Assembly: GCA_030549495.1 (NCBI GenBank)
Contig: JAUIRK010000511.1
Location: forward strand, 137,001 to 201,000
Source: Nectonema munidae
Lineage: Eukaryota > Nematomorpha > Nectonematoida > Nectonematidae
Length of the DNA: 64,000 bases
Direction: 5' to 3'
Made by a program: the position numbers and the translations under genes. Positions 1 through 9,027 of this stretch are shown one piece after another (position 1 is the first letter of the stretch; every line of letters starts with the position of its first letter). The notes under the pieces were generated by a model. The model had not been told where the DNA came from and did no database searches. It was given only the letters and a program-made list of their open reading frames with translations.

Positions 1-61
1 ACAACTCCAGGCAAGTGTTCAGCCCTCACAATATCTTTTTTATGTTTGTTGCTTTCACTTG
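1..61 (-). CDS. possible exon of an unrecognised gene, cut by the window edge
   Basis: Reading the minus strand, a pyrimidine-containing stretch ending in AACAG lies just above position 61. It is followed by an open frame reading ASESNKHKKDIV then RAEHLPGVV up to the window edge. The acceptor and the non-repetitive coding look are the only support. It lies downstream of the SAP30BP terminal exon, so it would belong to a different gene. It could equally be chance in AT-rich sequence. Confidence 0.2.
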
Positions 62-2090
62 CTGTTAAACTAAGAAAGATTGAAGAAAAAGCTTTTTCAC
101 TTTTAAATTTCTTTATATTGAGAAATGATAAATAATTTTTTGACTTTAAAAATATATATATTTGATTGGTTAATTAAAACGAATGAAAACGTGATTATAA
201 ATTTAAAGAATTTATTTCTCCTATATTTTTTAATTATTGGTATTAATTTTAGTTTTAAGCAAATGCTTATATTCTAAGATATATAGATATTATTTTCAAT
301 AAATCTATCTTTAAATTTATATCCTTCTTTTAGCATCTCTAAGTGTTAACCGTATAGCATAAAGAAAGATAAAAAGTAAGTCAAATGAAAGGAGAAGGAT
401 TCTGCTCGCGTTAGAAAAAGTGAAAATAAATACAAAAAAAGTTTTTCTATTAATGTCAAAATACTTTAAATACAAATTAAGTTTTTTTTTAGAAAAGTTT
501 TATTTTTCGTCAATCAAAATAGACATTCAATTTCAAAAAAAATTTTCCTACATCTAAAATTCTATTTTTGAATATGCTGAATTTGATGTTGCTCATTTTT
601 TACAAATAAGTTTATAAGTATGTTAAGGCATCAATCAAATCTGTCCAAATCTGCCAAAAAGCCTTTCTATCTAAAATACCATTTTTGAATAAGATGAGTG
701 ACATGACAATGTTGTCGCGAAAATGATACAGCGACTGCCAATAATCCCATTATTGTAGATAAAGAACAAACTTAAAAAAAAAATCTTAAAGATAAAACTT
801 AACAAACTTTTTGTTTAAGTCTGTGTTGGAAAGAACTTCCAAAGGAAAACAAGACTTTCAAAATTTAAATTTAAAAAAGGTCGACAGGAGGTCTTCAAAT
901 AACTTGAAAATGAAGGTGGACATTATTACATTCCTTTAACTGATGATTGATATTTGGGTAAAAACAAGTTGTACGTTTTTAAGCTTACATTCCTATTTTT
1001 ACAAAAAGAAATCTATCAATTTTTCGAGTGACAAAATCAATCACTTTTCCTAATCCTTCAAAATCTCGAGGAATTTTAACTCCATTCCTTTTTACTTTCA
1101 ATTTTTGAGACAAAAATGCAAACCTCTGATAATTTTTAAGAGAAAAACATTCCAAAATGTCATAAAGTTTGAAGATCACAATGTTCATTGTTTTTTTCAT
1201 CCATTAAATTCAAATGATGTAAAATATCAAATAGATCTTCCCTCCCAAAAGATTGTTTCATTTTCCATGAATCTATAAATTAAAGAAAACTTTATATTTA
1301 AAAATATATAGGCTTTTTTCCACCCTCAAAAAATTAAACCAAAGGGGTATTACATTCCAAAAAAATTGGAAAGGCCAACCCATGGTGAAGGCGCCAAAAG
1401 TGGATTGTTATTGTATATTCACAAATATTGAAGACTTTCTATGCTAAAAATTAATCAATTCTCTTTTGAATCTCTTGATATCGAAAAGACATAAATACTA
1501 ATAATAATAACAGTTCTGAGCAGTTTTAACAAAAATAATGAAATAAATAACAAATTTAATTATCTATGATTTTTGCAATATTTAAAATTAAGTTAAAAGA
1601 AATACAGAAAAGAGTTAAACACTATATTTGAAGCGTACCCAGAACAATATTTGAAAGGGGTCAAAAAATTTTCTGATTATTGTTATTTTATGTAATTTAG
1701 TTATAACCAATTATCTGCTGAATGCATATTGTGCATATAAAAAATAGATAACTTAGGAAATATTTTAAAAACATGTTTTTTTCTTTGTCCCTTTTGATCC
1801 ATTTCCTATTTTTACAACAAAGATGAGAAGCAACTTAGCCAGGGCAAAATATTTTTAGGGGGGCTTTGCCTCATGTAGGCCCCGCGCGTATCCAAAAAAG
1901 TTTACTACCTCTGGCTTAGTGCAATCTCATTTAAAGTAGTCTTAAAAAGGTAGATCTCTATAAGTTTCAAGATCTTAAATGAAATTAATATTTCCATCAA
2001 TCTCTAGTACTTGATCGTGTATTGGAAAAAACGCATTTTTATGTTGGCTCTGCCTAAAAGATTATTTGACAGGTTGATTAGAAATATAAA
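62..2090. other. AT-rich stretch, no supported gene
   Basis: I see no recognisable gene here. A 71-codon minus-strand open frame at 985-1200 (ending DRFLFVKIGM) has a second open stretch upstream in another frame. It may be the tail of a decayed element, but I recognise no family. The rest is A/T-rich with short homopolymers. Confidence 0.4.
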
Positions 2091-2321
2091 TCAATAATAC
2101 TTCTGTGCCTTAGCAAGTTCATCGTAGAAAGAGGTGGCTGGCCATTTTGTGGGGAAAAGAGATGAATTTGGTGGCATGTTCGTTGAAAATTCGTCTATCC
2201 CAGCAAATTGCAGAAGCTTTTCATAGATGCAGGGATTTCGAAAAGATTTAGTATCTGTCAAGTACTCATTGTAGTCTAGGTGATCTTCTTTGACAACTTT
2301 GGCTGCCTTTGCAAAGCTTTC
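2091..2321 (-). CDS. SAP30BP: SAP30-binding protein homologue (HCNGP family), terminal exon
   Basis: This exon encodes the last 76 residues of a homologue of SAP30BP, a nuclear protein of the HCNGP family linked to transcriptional regulation and, in more recent work, to splicing of short introns. The minus strand has an acceptor (ACATTTAG) just above 2321, phase 0, and the frame closes with TGA at 2091-2093. The diagnostic block is SFRNPCIYEKLLQFAGIDEF, matching the human stretch EFRNPSIYEKLIQFCAIDEL. The end, SFYDELAKAQKYY, matches SYYEALAKAQK. The human protein runs on for roughly 85 residues of low-complexity sequence after this point; here translation stops at once, so the tail is missing or lies in an alternative exon. 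Upstream exons should lie above 2321 on this strand, but I could not find them before the next gene ends at 3725. Confidence 0.82.
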   Translation of the reverse strand, partial: ESFAKAAKVVKEDHLDYNEYLTDTKSFRNPCIYEKLLQFAGIDEFSTNMPPNSSLFPTKWPATSFYDELAKAQKYY

Positions 2322-2939
2322 CTAAATGTATTAATAATAATTTGAAGAGTAAAAGCTAAAATCTTTACTTAGAAATGAGAAAAAAAACTTTTTTTTTTTA
2401 TTTTTTTTTTATTTATAAAAATTCCAAAAATCGTGTAATTTCATAATGGTAGACTGATGTAGTTAGATGATATAGGGGTTCCAAAATGGGAATTGGAAAT
2501 TTAACAATTTTTGACCTACTAGAGTCGAAGGCGTTATTAATTACTAAAACCAAAATTTGCTACTCCAATTTTGATTCAAACTACACAAGCATAATTGATA
2601 TTCATTAGTGAGAAATTTTAACAGTGGTAAGTATTAAATTATTATATATCTCATGTTTATTGTTTGAAGATTATCATAATACTATTCATGAAATCTATGT
2701 AATTGTACATTTAAATATTTTATTCAGTTGTTACCTCTAGATAATAATGATTATGATTCTAATTCTGATTTTTATTAGTAAAAAAACATACTTGTAGATA
2801 TTTACAGGCGAGTTTAGCTAGCCATGGAAGGATAGATTGCTTTAGATAGTAGATGGCTCTACCCGTGATTTCTATTCTATGAGCAGATTGACATTTAATT
2901 GTGTTGCCTCGACACGGAAGATACTTCCGAACTTACTCA
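2322..2939. other. stretch upstream of the SAP30BP terminal exon, no exon found
   Basis: This should hold an intron of the SAP30BP homologue. No open stretch with matching splice sites was visible on the minus strand. It is A/T-rich, with T runs at about 2389-2412. Confidence 0.4.
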
Positions 2940-2943
2940 TTAA

Positions 2944-3059
2944 CCGGTTAACGGCCAGAGTCGACTTTACAAAAATAAAATCGTCTGCGTTTATCATTTC
3001 TCTATAATACAAATCTTCTGCTTTACATTCGTCTGATTATTATTCAGGTCGTTAACGGG
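2944..3059. mobile_element. TTAA-flanked MITE, subfamily B
   Basis: A 116-bp unit is bounded on both sides by TTAA (2940-2943 and 3060-3063). Its ends are inverted copies: CCGGTTAACGGCC on the left and, read in reverse complement, CCCGTTAACGACC on the right. The interior carries AAAATCGTCTGCGTTTATC, shared with a partial copy at 32.5 kb, and the core CGTCTGCGTTT, shared with the copies at 3.5, 31.0 and 45.2 kb. TTAA duplications are the signature of piggyBac-type transposition, so this is most likely a non-autonomous piggyBac derivative. It has no coding capacity. Confidence 0.75.
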
Positions 3060-3474
3060 TTAATTTTTCACGAAACTCTGCTAGTTTCCCTCATGTATGC
3101 AAAGAAGGTAAGAAAATCTGTTTTTTTTGGTTTTCTAGGTTTGATATTGATTCTGATTGTGATTTTTGAGATTTTTTTAAATGATTGTGATTCTCATTAG
3201 GATTGTAGGATATAATAATATACGAGAAATATTTATATATGTACCTCCTCACATTGTTGCTTTTCTTTTCGCAATTCGATTTCAATGAAAATGGCTACCA
3301 CCACACCGGGGAAAGAAACTATTTTATGCTATCAATTTGATTCTGAGTATTCAATCTTCTTGTTACTCGTCTGAAGAAAATTTAGCGCCAAATTGTTCCC
3401 TTTTTTTAATGAACATTTAGCAGTATTATAACGCTACTTGTTTCTAAAAGGTATACAGATTTGGTCCTAGATAA

Positions 3475-3661
3475 CCCATTACGTCCCAATGCTTCCATTT
3501 GGGAACATACGTAATTTCATCTTCGTCTGCTTTTTTAAATGACTTTGAATAAATCGTCTGCGTTTTTTAGATATCGTCTGCGTTTTTTAGATATCGTCTG
3601 CGTTTTTTAGATATCGTCTGCGTTTTTTAGATATCGTCTGATTTCTATGGTACTTAATCGG
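3475..3661. mobile_element. TTAA-type MITE, subfamily A, with an internal 20-bp tandem expansion
   Basis: The left end ATAACCCATTACG and the right end CTTAATCGGTTAA match the ends of the cleaner copy at 30,991-31,120. The shared interior starts at AATTTCATCTTCGTCTGC. This copy is longer than its relatives because a 20-bp unit (ATCGTCTGCGTTTTTTAGAT) is repeated at 3553, 3573, 3593 and 3613, with a partial fifth at 3633. The other copies have the unit about once. The left target site has drifted to ATAA. Confidence 0.72.
3553..3640. repeat. 20-bp tandem repeat inside a MITE, four units plus a partial
   Basis: The units start every 20 bases and are identical as far as I can read them, which implies recent expansion after the element inserted. 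Confidence 0.9.
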
Positions 3662-3724
3662 TTAAAAGGATAAGTGAACTTAATAGTGTGAAAAGTGAAG
3701 AATTTTGTGCAAAAATGAAAAAAA

Positions 3725-3874
3725 CTACTTTATAAAACGTACAAGCAAGTAACATTTCTTGTTAGGTGGGGGAGGGAGTGAGACGAACTCTTTCGGCGTT
3801 TTTCGGAGAGCGGCAACAAGAGAGTAAGGTGGTCCATTGGGATCCCATTTAAACTTGCAATCACTCAAGGCTAC
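3725..3874 (-). CDS. unrecognised acidic protein, terminal exon
   Basis: This is the last of three exons that I can join on the minus strand. An acceptor (TTTTTTGACAG) precedes 3874. The exon starts in phase 0 and reads VALSDCKFKWDPNGPPYSLV, then an Arg/Lys stretch, then FVSLPPPPNKKCYLLVRFIK, closing with TAG at 3725-3727 (49 residues). Phase agrees with the donor of the exon at 4720-5081. It is richer in G+C than its surroundings and lacks repeat character, as expected of a host gene. I do not recognise the family. The proline run and the basic end contrast with the very acidic middle exon. Confidence 0.6.
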   Translation of the reverse strand, partial: VALSDCKFKWDPNGPPYSLVAALRKTPKEFVSLPPPPNKKCYLLVRFIK

Positions 3875-4331
3875 CTGTCAAAAAATTAAAAAAATGCACT
3901 CAAAAAGCAGAAGGTAAGAATAATTTCTACATTTTCTTTTTCAAAACTTGTTAAGCAATTAGAATTATATGGTGACAGTGAATGTTATTTTCAATCTGGG
4001 AATCTATTTACTGTTCTTTTTGAATTACTATGATACAATTCAGAGATTGCGCTGGCTACTATGTTTTCTTTCAGATATAATGATGCCAGATTTCATGAAC
4101 TTTTTAAATGACATCTCTGTTGAACATTTCATATACTTTTCATTAGAAATAAATACATACATTAAAAAGAACTCTTGATTTTCTTGTTTTAGATTTCTTC
4201 TTAAAAAAATTTATGAAAATTACTGAGACTTATTATTTTTGAGCTTGTTTCGCCTAACTTATGTTTTCAAATATGCAAGCCTTAAGGAATTGGACAAATT
4301 AAAGTCGGCAGGAAACCTTTAAATTAATATA

Positions 4332-4587
4332 ATGCTCGTCTCTATTGCTTTCTCAGGTGTGCATCTTCCAGAGAGAGTCCTCTTTTATCGATATCTGCTT
4401 TCACCAGATCATTGGAAGAGGTGGTGAGAGCAGAAATGGAGAAAAGGGGACTCTCTCTTGAAGATGCACAACTGAGAAAGCAATAGAGACGACGCTGCAA
4501 AAAATGAAAAAGGCCGACCCTGGCTAGCCGGGATATAAGACCTTGTTCTCCTCCTGGAGACAAATGGATGATGATGATGATGATGAT
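4332..4587 (+). mobile_element. RTE-like LINE 3' end with 5' inversion, inside an intron
   Basis: A 256-bp insertion is bounded by an exact 11-bp duplication, AAATTAATATA, at 4321-4331 and 4588-4598. It ends in a (GAT)n tail at about 4566-4587, as non-LTR retrotransposons do. The forward part encodes EMEKRGLSLEDAQLRKQ followed by RRRCKK, resembling the C-terminal DMxxRGLxxxDAxDRxxWRxxC motif of many LINE reverse transcriptases. The first 65-70 bases (about 4337-4405) are a diverged reverse complement of about 4424-4493, so both arms encode the same peptide on opposite strands. It lies in the intron between the exons at 3725-3874 and 4720-5081. Confidence 0.75.
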
Positions 4588-4719
4588 AAATTAATATAGC
4601 ATCTGAGAAAAAAAGAAAAAGTAGATTCACACTAAAATGTAAATAAAGCAAGCACTGGTTTTGTGAAACTAGGCTATACCTATCTTATTATTACGATATA
4701 TCTATCTAAAAATACTCAC

Positions 4720-5081
4720 AGAATCAGCATCTCGCATAAGATTCAGGTATGTTGGGTAGTTTTTTTCGTCATCCCTAACTCTTTCTTCATCTTCATCACT
4801 GTCTTCATCATCTTCCTCGTCATCACCACAACTCCCGTAAGAGTTTCTTTGATAGTCCTCATCAGAGTGAATCGCATTATGAATATCCTCCTCCACGCTC
4901 CACTTCACAATCTTCTCTTCCACTTCATCTTCGGGGTCGGGGTTAGGAATGACGTCGATGGAACAGTTTATGCCATTGCCGTGACTAAGCTCAATCTTCG
5001 GATGAATACTCACATGGACAGTTTCATCTTCTTCGTCATCGGAATATGTGATCAAGTGTTTCAGTGTTGAACCAAAGTTTT
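4720..5081 (-). CDS. unrecognised acidic protein, middle exon
   Basis: The exon is bounded by an acceptor (TTTTCCTCTTAG, just above 5081) and a consensus donor (GTGAGT, just below 4720). It encodes about 120 residues beginning NFGSTLKHLITYSDDEEDE and ending PTYLNLMRDADS. The centre, DDEEDDEDSDEDEERVRDDE, is a long Asp/Glu tract; before it come PNPDPEDEVEEKIVKWSVEE and several Ser/His residues. There is no membrane segment or catalytic motif that I recognise. The exon begins needing one base from the exon before, which the exon at 6138-6301 supplies. A second GTGAGT inside (after DETVH) could be used alternatively. The product is probably nuclear or cytosolic; the function is unknown. Confidence 0.65.
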
Positions 5082-6137
5082 CTAAGAGGAAAATAATATT
5101 ATACCGCTGTTTTTTTTTGAGTGTATGTGTGTATAATGTCAATATGTATGTATTCAAATGTATGAGTGTATGTCTAGACATTTTTGTGTCAGGCATGTAC
5201 TAATACCAATAAATAGGAACGTTTTGTCAAGAATGGATGTACGATTGCGCTAACACTAGCCCTAATACTACCACTAATGCTAATTCTATACTTATCCTAA
5301 CCCCGAAAATAGGTTTCCAAAATTTTACACGAAATTGGTTGAGCACTTGTCAATCAACTATAATGGAAATTGAGGAAAAAATTTTAATAGTCAAAATAAG
5401 GGGTAGAGTGGTAAATAATGAGGATGAATAATGGACAGAGTCAATAAATCAGATTAGAATTCACAAAAATAATACCATTTGAAATATATAAAACAAAGTA
5501 ATGCATACTTACTATGTAGAAATTTTGAAAAATAAACACCTTTATAAAGAATCATGAAAAGCAACGATTTTGGTAGGCGTACTCCAAAGTTGACCTTATC
5601 ATTAACCCGGTTCAGGATCTGTCTCAATTAGCACCGGTTCTTAATTTCTATAGTGGAGGCAAATGATGTTCAAACTATAGACAGTCTGGTGCTTTCCTAA
5701 TATGATGAGGCCCGGACTGACTCAGAACAGATCTAACCCTAAGAGAACGTAGAGGATTTTAATAGATTAACAAAAAAGAACGCAAGGATCATAAGAGTGA
5801 AGCAACTAAATTATGAAAAAAGTTTTACGGCTTTCAAAAAAAATACTTTTTCAATTGTGAGAACATAAAATTTAAACAAATTGGAGCTTCCTGTATACGT
5901 TTTAACATTGTGAGAATTAGCGTGGCAAAAAGAAACGTTAGAAACTTATTTTTTATATAATGATGATAATTTAGCATGAGGAGTGCAAAATAAATTGATC
6001 CCAGTTTTCTCATAGCCTATCGCAGCAGTAAGACGATTATTCACTCACTAATATAAATTAAGTACTCTTTAAAAATTATCATAGTCTAGCTTAATTCAAA
6101 ATGGCATATGGGCTTATAAAAAAATATTCAAAAGTAC

Positions 6138-6301
6138 TGCTGATTTGAGATGATTCTTCGTAGAGTGGAATGTCTTCTCTTTGAGAATTTATTTGGGTGA
6201 AGTTTTCTTCATAATTGTCAATGAAATTTTTAGAGGGTGAGTGATTGGAAAAATAAATGAGAGAGGTTTCATTCGGAGTCAGAGAATTTTCTCTGGAAGA
6301 A
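6138..6301 (-). CDS. unrecognised acidic protein, upstream exon
   Basis: On the minus strand CCTTTTTATTTCCAG precedes 6301 and a donor (GTACTT) follows 6138. The exon is open throughout: SSRENSLTPNETSLIYFSNH, then SPSKNFIDNYEENFTQINSQ, then REDIPLYEESSQIS. It ends with one spare base, A, which joins with AA of the next exon to give Lys. Agreement of phase across both introns is the main evidence that the three exons form one gene. The exon starts with a third-position base, so at least one more exon lies above 6301; I could not find it. It is Ser/Asn/Glu-rich and probably disordered. Confidence 0.55.
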
Positions 6302-7700
6302 CTGGAAATAAAAAGGCTTAGTCAAAAAATAGTCAATAAAGTTGAGCTTATATAAAAGACAATAATATTTAAGTTGAACATTCATAGATACGATACTTTA
6401 AATTGTATTAGATAAAAACGATGCTAATTAGGTCAGGTAATAATATAAGGGTGAGGTTGTTACTAGAATTGAAGAATTAACTAATCATTAAGCTAGTATA
6501 ATCTCCTCCTGAATATCAATTATGAGCGCGAGCTTGTCTATACAGCCAATCAGAAGCTCACTCCTCAGCTTGAAATTATCTCTCGATGGAAATATTCTTA
6601 CTACTTTAGAAAGTTTTTTTAGCCTCTTGAAATTTTGAATGATTATCACGTATAAAAAGATTTTTTTTAATTGAAAAGATATGTAAAATATAAGAAAATA
6701 AGTTTCTTTTAAGTATTATTACAAAATAAAACTTTTGTTACCATTTCAAAATATTTTTAAGAGTACATTGTATACAAATATGATTGTTTATTTGTGAAAT
6801 CAATGCAAAATCAAAATAAAACTGAAAAACAATAACATAATATTTGAGGTTGCATATAATTTTTAAACAAAATAAAATACCACAAAGCAACAATAGCGAG
6901 ATTAAAAATTACTCAATATTTTGTAAAAATGCCATGGGCTCGAAGCACACTGCAAATAAATATGGATTACTATTATTATAGTTAAGTGATACATTAGCAC
7001 AAAAAAAGTTCCATTGTACGAATTAAATAAAAAGATAGGAAATCAAAATATTTAATTTATCGAGTTTGATATCATAACAAAATACAATTCGAACATTTTT
7101 AAAAATACTTGTTTATATTTAATAATGCAATACTTGAGTTATAGAGACTTAAGGAATGCAACAATAGAAAAATATATAAATTTGAAAAATAAGATTTTTA
7201 AATGAAATCAAAATATTTAATAATTCAAGGTAAATTTCGTCATCTTTAAGATAATGGAAAAATTAGTAGCACACAATTCATGAAAGTAAAAATTTTGTCA
7301 AAATTTCAGTAACTGGTATTATTATCCACGTTTACCTCGAAACCGTCATTTCTATTCCATTTTTTAATATTTGGAAAGAGAAGACAAATAAATTCGAAAA
7401 AAAAATTAAAAAATATCTGGGAAACAATTATTTTAAGGATATCTTTAAATAAATAGTAAAATAAGATATACAGTATATCATAATATAGTAATAGTTAAAA
7501 TGGTTTTTTTTTCAAATTATGTCTAATAAACTAGTTCAATCTTTTTGCCTACTTTTTTTTCTTTTTACATTATAATGGTGTTAAATTGGTAATAAAATTA
7601 GTATTCCTTAATTTCCTGAAAAATCTTTCTTACAGATTAATTTATATTTCATTATTTTGTTTCTTTCTCTTTATTTTTTATGGATAAATTAAATTTTAAT
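6302..7700. other. AT-rich stretch, probably intronic or intergenic
   Basis: There are no supported genes. A more G/C-rich patch at about 6480-6600 contains CAGCCAATCAGA and a short open frame on the minus strand (SELLIGCIDKLALIIDIQ). Its edges give no donor of the right phase for the exon at 6138-6301, so I do not call it. Confidence 0.35.
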
Positions 7701-7959
7701 TTCATTTTATATAGTAAAATTAATTACTGTATTATTATCCATTTATTTGTTTATCTGAATTTAAATCAATATTTTATTCTCCATTGTGTTAACAAAATTT
7801 ATTCTATTCGTATAAGAAAAAAATGACATAGAAATAGATTTAGAAGATTTATATCAAATGTGGCTTAACGCAAAAAGCAAGAAATTATTTATATTCAAAC
7901 TTTAAACATAATTTAATAGATACTAATGAATTTTTCAAAACTAAGAATTACACATACAA

Positions 7960-8086
7960 AATGAACTGTATAAATTGTGAGGCCACATACATAGCTAGAA
8001 ATGATAGAACCTTACAAAATCGTATACAAGAACACCAATATATAATCAGATATAAACAAGATAGCAAGTTAGTTTTTCACAAATAA
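7960..8086 (+). mobile_element. Penelope-like element fragment (GIY-YIG endonuclease end)
   Basis: An open stretch reads YKMNCINCEATYIARNDRTL followed by QNRIQEHQYIIRYKQDS. The pattern C-x2-C-x4-TYIxRxxRxLxxRIxEH matches the start of the GIY-YIG endonuclease domain that sits at the C-terminus of Penelope-like retroelements. The frame closes soon after and no reverse transcriptase is visible upstream, so this is a decayed 3' remnant. A second fragment of the same domain lies on the other strand at 54.1-54.45 kb. Confidence 0.5.
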
Positions 8087-8777
8087 AGTTATTCTTCAAA
8101 ATCTAATTTTCAACTCTGGAAGATATTAACAATACGAAAATACTTTGCACCTCTTCTCTTCAAAACGTTATATCCCTCGAAGCTAGGCACACTCTCTCAA
8201 AATATATACATTCTATACACACTAATTTCTTTTAAACATCTTGATATACTTATATACACACACACGCAAACAAAGATAAAATTATATTTATATATCTTAC
8301 ACTTTAAACACGTTTACATTTTTACAAAATTACACAATTATCTATTGATTCCTTCCTTCTTGTTATCATCACATCACAGCGCATACATTATAAAAAACAC
8401 ATACCCAACAGCGATTTTGATACTTTTAAATTACAATCCTATTTACGTTAAAACTTTATCAACATAATTTTTAAGTGCTTAAATATATCTTTCTTTAAGT
8501 GCCAAATATATTGCATTAAAATTTTCTTGTTCCCCATTTGAACTGTTTTTAAATTTTACTTATCTCTTAATATTTTTATAATTATTCAATTATATTTTTT
8601 ATTATATATTAATATTTTTTTTATAAATCTTATATAGTAATTCACTTTTGAATTTAGTTTAGTTAATTAAGTTTTTCCGTTTAAACAATTAGCTGAATTT
8701 TTCATCTGGGAACTTATACAATTTTCCTACTCCTGTTTTATAAGCTCTCCAAACCACGCGCTACCTATTAAATTTTG
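8087..8777. other. AT-rich stretch, no gene
   Basis: Nothing is recognised apart from a possible degenerate continuation of the Penelope-like fragment and a short TATATACACACACACGC run near 8250. Confidence 0.35.
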
Positions 8778-9027
8778 TGACACAAGCCCCCTCCCCTAAC
8801 TATTTCTCAAGCCCTACCCCATATAATTTTCAAGCTCACCTAAAAAATTTTTCATTGCCCTAAAAAATATGACAAACATCTAGCATTCATAATAATTTCT
8901 TTCAGGAAAATGTTATATAGATATGTCTTGACAAATACATCATATATATATAGCTATCTGATAGTTCAAAAATTAGCCCTCAATGAAGCCCCCTCTAAAA
9001 TTTTTGCTTTGCGGGGGCACTGTCTTG
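8778..9027 (-). repeat. dispersed repeat, copy 1 (inverted copy at 53.6 kb)
   Basis: The reverse complement of this 250-bp stretch aligns along its whole length with 53,572-53,846, sharing for example CAGTGCCC at one end, GATGTATTTGTCAAG and GAAATTATTATGAATGCTAG in the middle, and GGGGGCTTGTG at the other. The second copy carries about 24 extra bases. No coding capacity or terminal inverted repeat is evident. The family is unknown to me. Confidence 0.8.

Noticed and set aside
3553-3640. CRISPR-like array
   Set aside because: The 20-bp units are contiguous without spacers and lie in a eukaryotic MITE.
4409-4651. Minus-strand frame with a His6 run and one overlapping frame
   Set aside because: The His run is the (GAT)n tail of the LINE insertion; the rest is its inverted repeat.
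6480-6600. Further 5' exon or promoter of the acidic gene, with CAGCCAATCAGA
   Set aside because: No donor with the needed phase was found, and one CCAAT word alone does not establish a promoter.
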